A stretch of 5,172 nucleotides of DNA from Holophagaceae bacterium (GTDB lineage Bacteria; Acidobacteriota; Holophagae; Holophagales; Holophagaceae), in assembly GCA_003538615.1 (NCBI GenBank), contig DPRT01000050.1, forward strand, positions 8,239-13,410, read 5' to 3'. Under the pieces are notes generated by a model. That model worked only from the letters and a program-made list of their open reading frames with translations, did no database searches and was not told the origin of the DNA. Each line of letters opens with the position of its first letter. The first letter of the stretch is position 1. This document shows positions 5,072-5,172 of this stretch, piece by piece. The translations under genes and the position numbers were made by a program.

Positions 5072-5172
5072 ATGGACCTGAAACCCCTGCCCCAGCCCGA
5101 GCACCCGGATCCCTACACGGTCCTGGACCGGCGGCCCGTGTACGACTCGCCCTGGATCCGGGTCCGCGAGGA
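5072..5172 (+). CDS. NUDIX hydrolase, N-terminal fragment
   Basis: The first 33 codons of a gene cut by the window end (MDLKPLPQPEHPDPYTVLD, then RRPVYDSPWIRVRE). The element 'VYDSPWIRVRE' is typical of the first strand region of ADP-ribose-pyrophosphatase-like NUDIX proteins, which hydrolyse nucleoside diphosphates linked to another moiety. The catalytic Nudix box (GX5EX7REUXEEXGU) would lie downstream, so the activity cannot be confirmed. ATG 5072 is the only sensible start; ATG 5061 leads to a stop within seven codons. No clear Shine-Dalgarno site is present (CAGAAG directly abuts the ATG). TATGTT at 5060-5065 resembles a -10 element 6 bases upstream of the start, so the mRNA may be leaderless or nearly so. 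The gene lies 13 bases after the rpsO terminator and so should have its own promoter. Confidence 0.58.
   Translation, partial: MDLKPLPQPEHPDPYTVLDRRPVYDSPWIRVRE

Noticed and set aside
1..5172. CRISPR arrays, insertion sequences or other mobile elements
   Set aside because: No spaced direct repeats, terminal inverted repeats or transposase/integrase motifs were seen; composition is even across the window.

Overview
The window is very GC-rich (about two-thirds G+C by eye) and densely packed, as expected for a diderm bacterium with a high-GC genome. A secretin, a pseudopilin, a PilN/PilO/PilP-like set, S15 and bacterial-type tRNA-Leu all point to a Gram-negative cell. The gene content and the TPR-secretin-cohesin architecture suggest Acidobacteriota (Holophaga/Geothrix-like) or a deltaproteobacterial relative. 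That assignment is inference; no lineage marker in the window proves it.

Region 1 (1-4385) is a tightly coupled operon for a trans-envelope machine related to type IV pili and type II secretion. It holds the 3' end of a PilN-like gene, a PilO-like gene, a PilP/GspC-like gene, a large liposecretin with an N-terminal TPR region and a C-terminal cohesin-like domain, and a GspG/OxpG-like pseudopilin. Three of the four junctions are 4-base ATGA/GTGA overlaps. The fourth, before the secretin, is a short gap with a Shine-Dalgarno site that favours the second in-frame ATG (1648). PilN/O/P would form the inner-membrane alignment complex, the secretin the outer-membrane gate, and the pseudopilin the periplasmic piston or fibre. 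The ATPase, platform protein and PilM would lie upstream, outside the window. The closest analogue I know is the atypical type II system with pseudopilin OxpG in Geobacter.

Region 2 (4386-4743) is non-coding. A candidate promoter (4412-4440) precedes a complete tRNA-Leu(CAG) with encoded CCA (4489-4574). A strong GC hairpin without a U-tract (4577-4601) and a better intrinsic terminator (4645-4671) follow. The rest is a structured leader in front of rpsO.

Region 3 (4744-5172) holds rpsO (ribosomal protein S15, 89 aa), a perfect 12-bp hairpin terminator, and the first 33 codons of what is probably a NUDIX hydrolase. The usual rpsO neighbour pnp is not directly downstream.

The most unusual item is the secretin, which combines a lipoprotein signal, TPRs, an N0-N1 secretin and a cohesin-like tail. 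Second is the rpsO leader, a candidate S15-responsive RNA.
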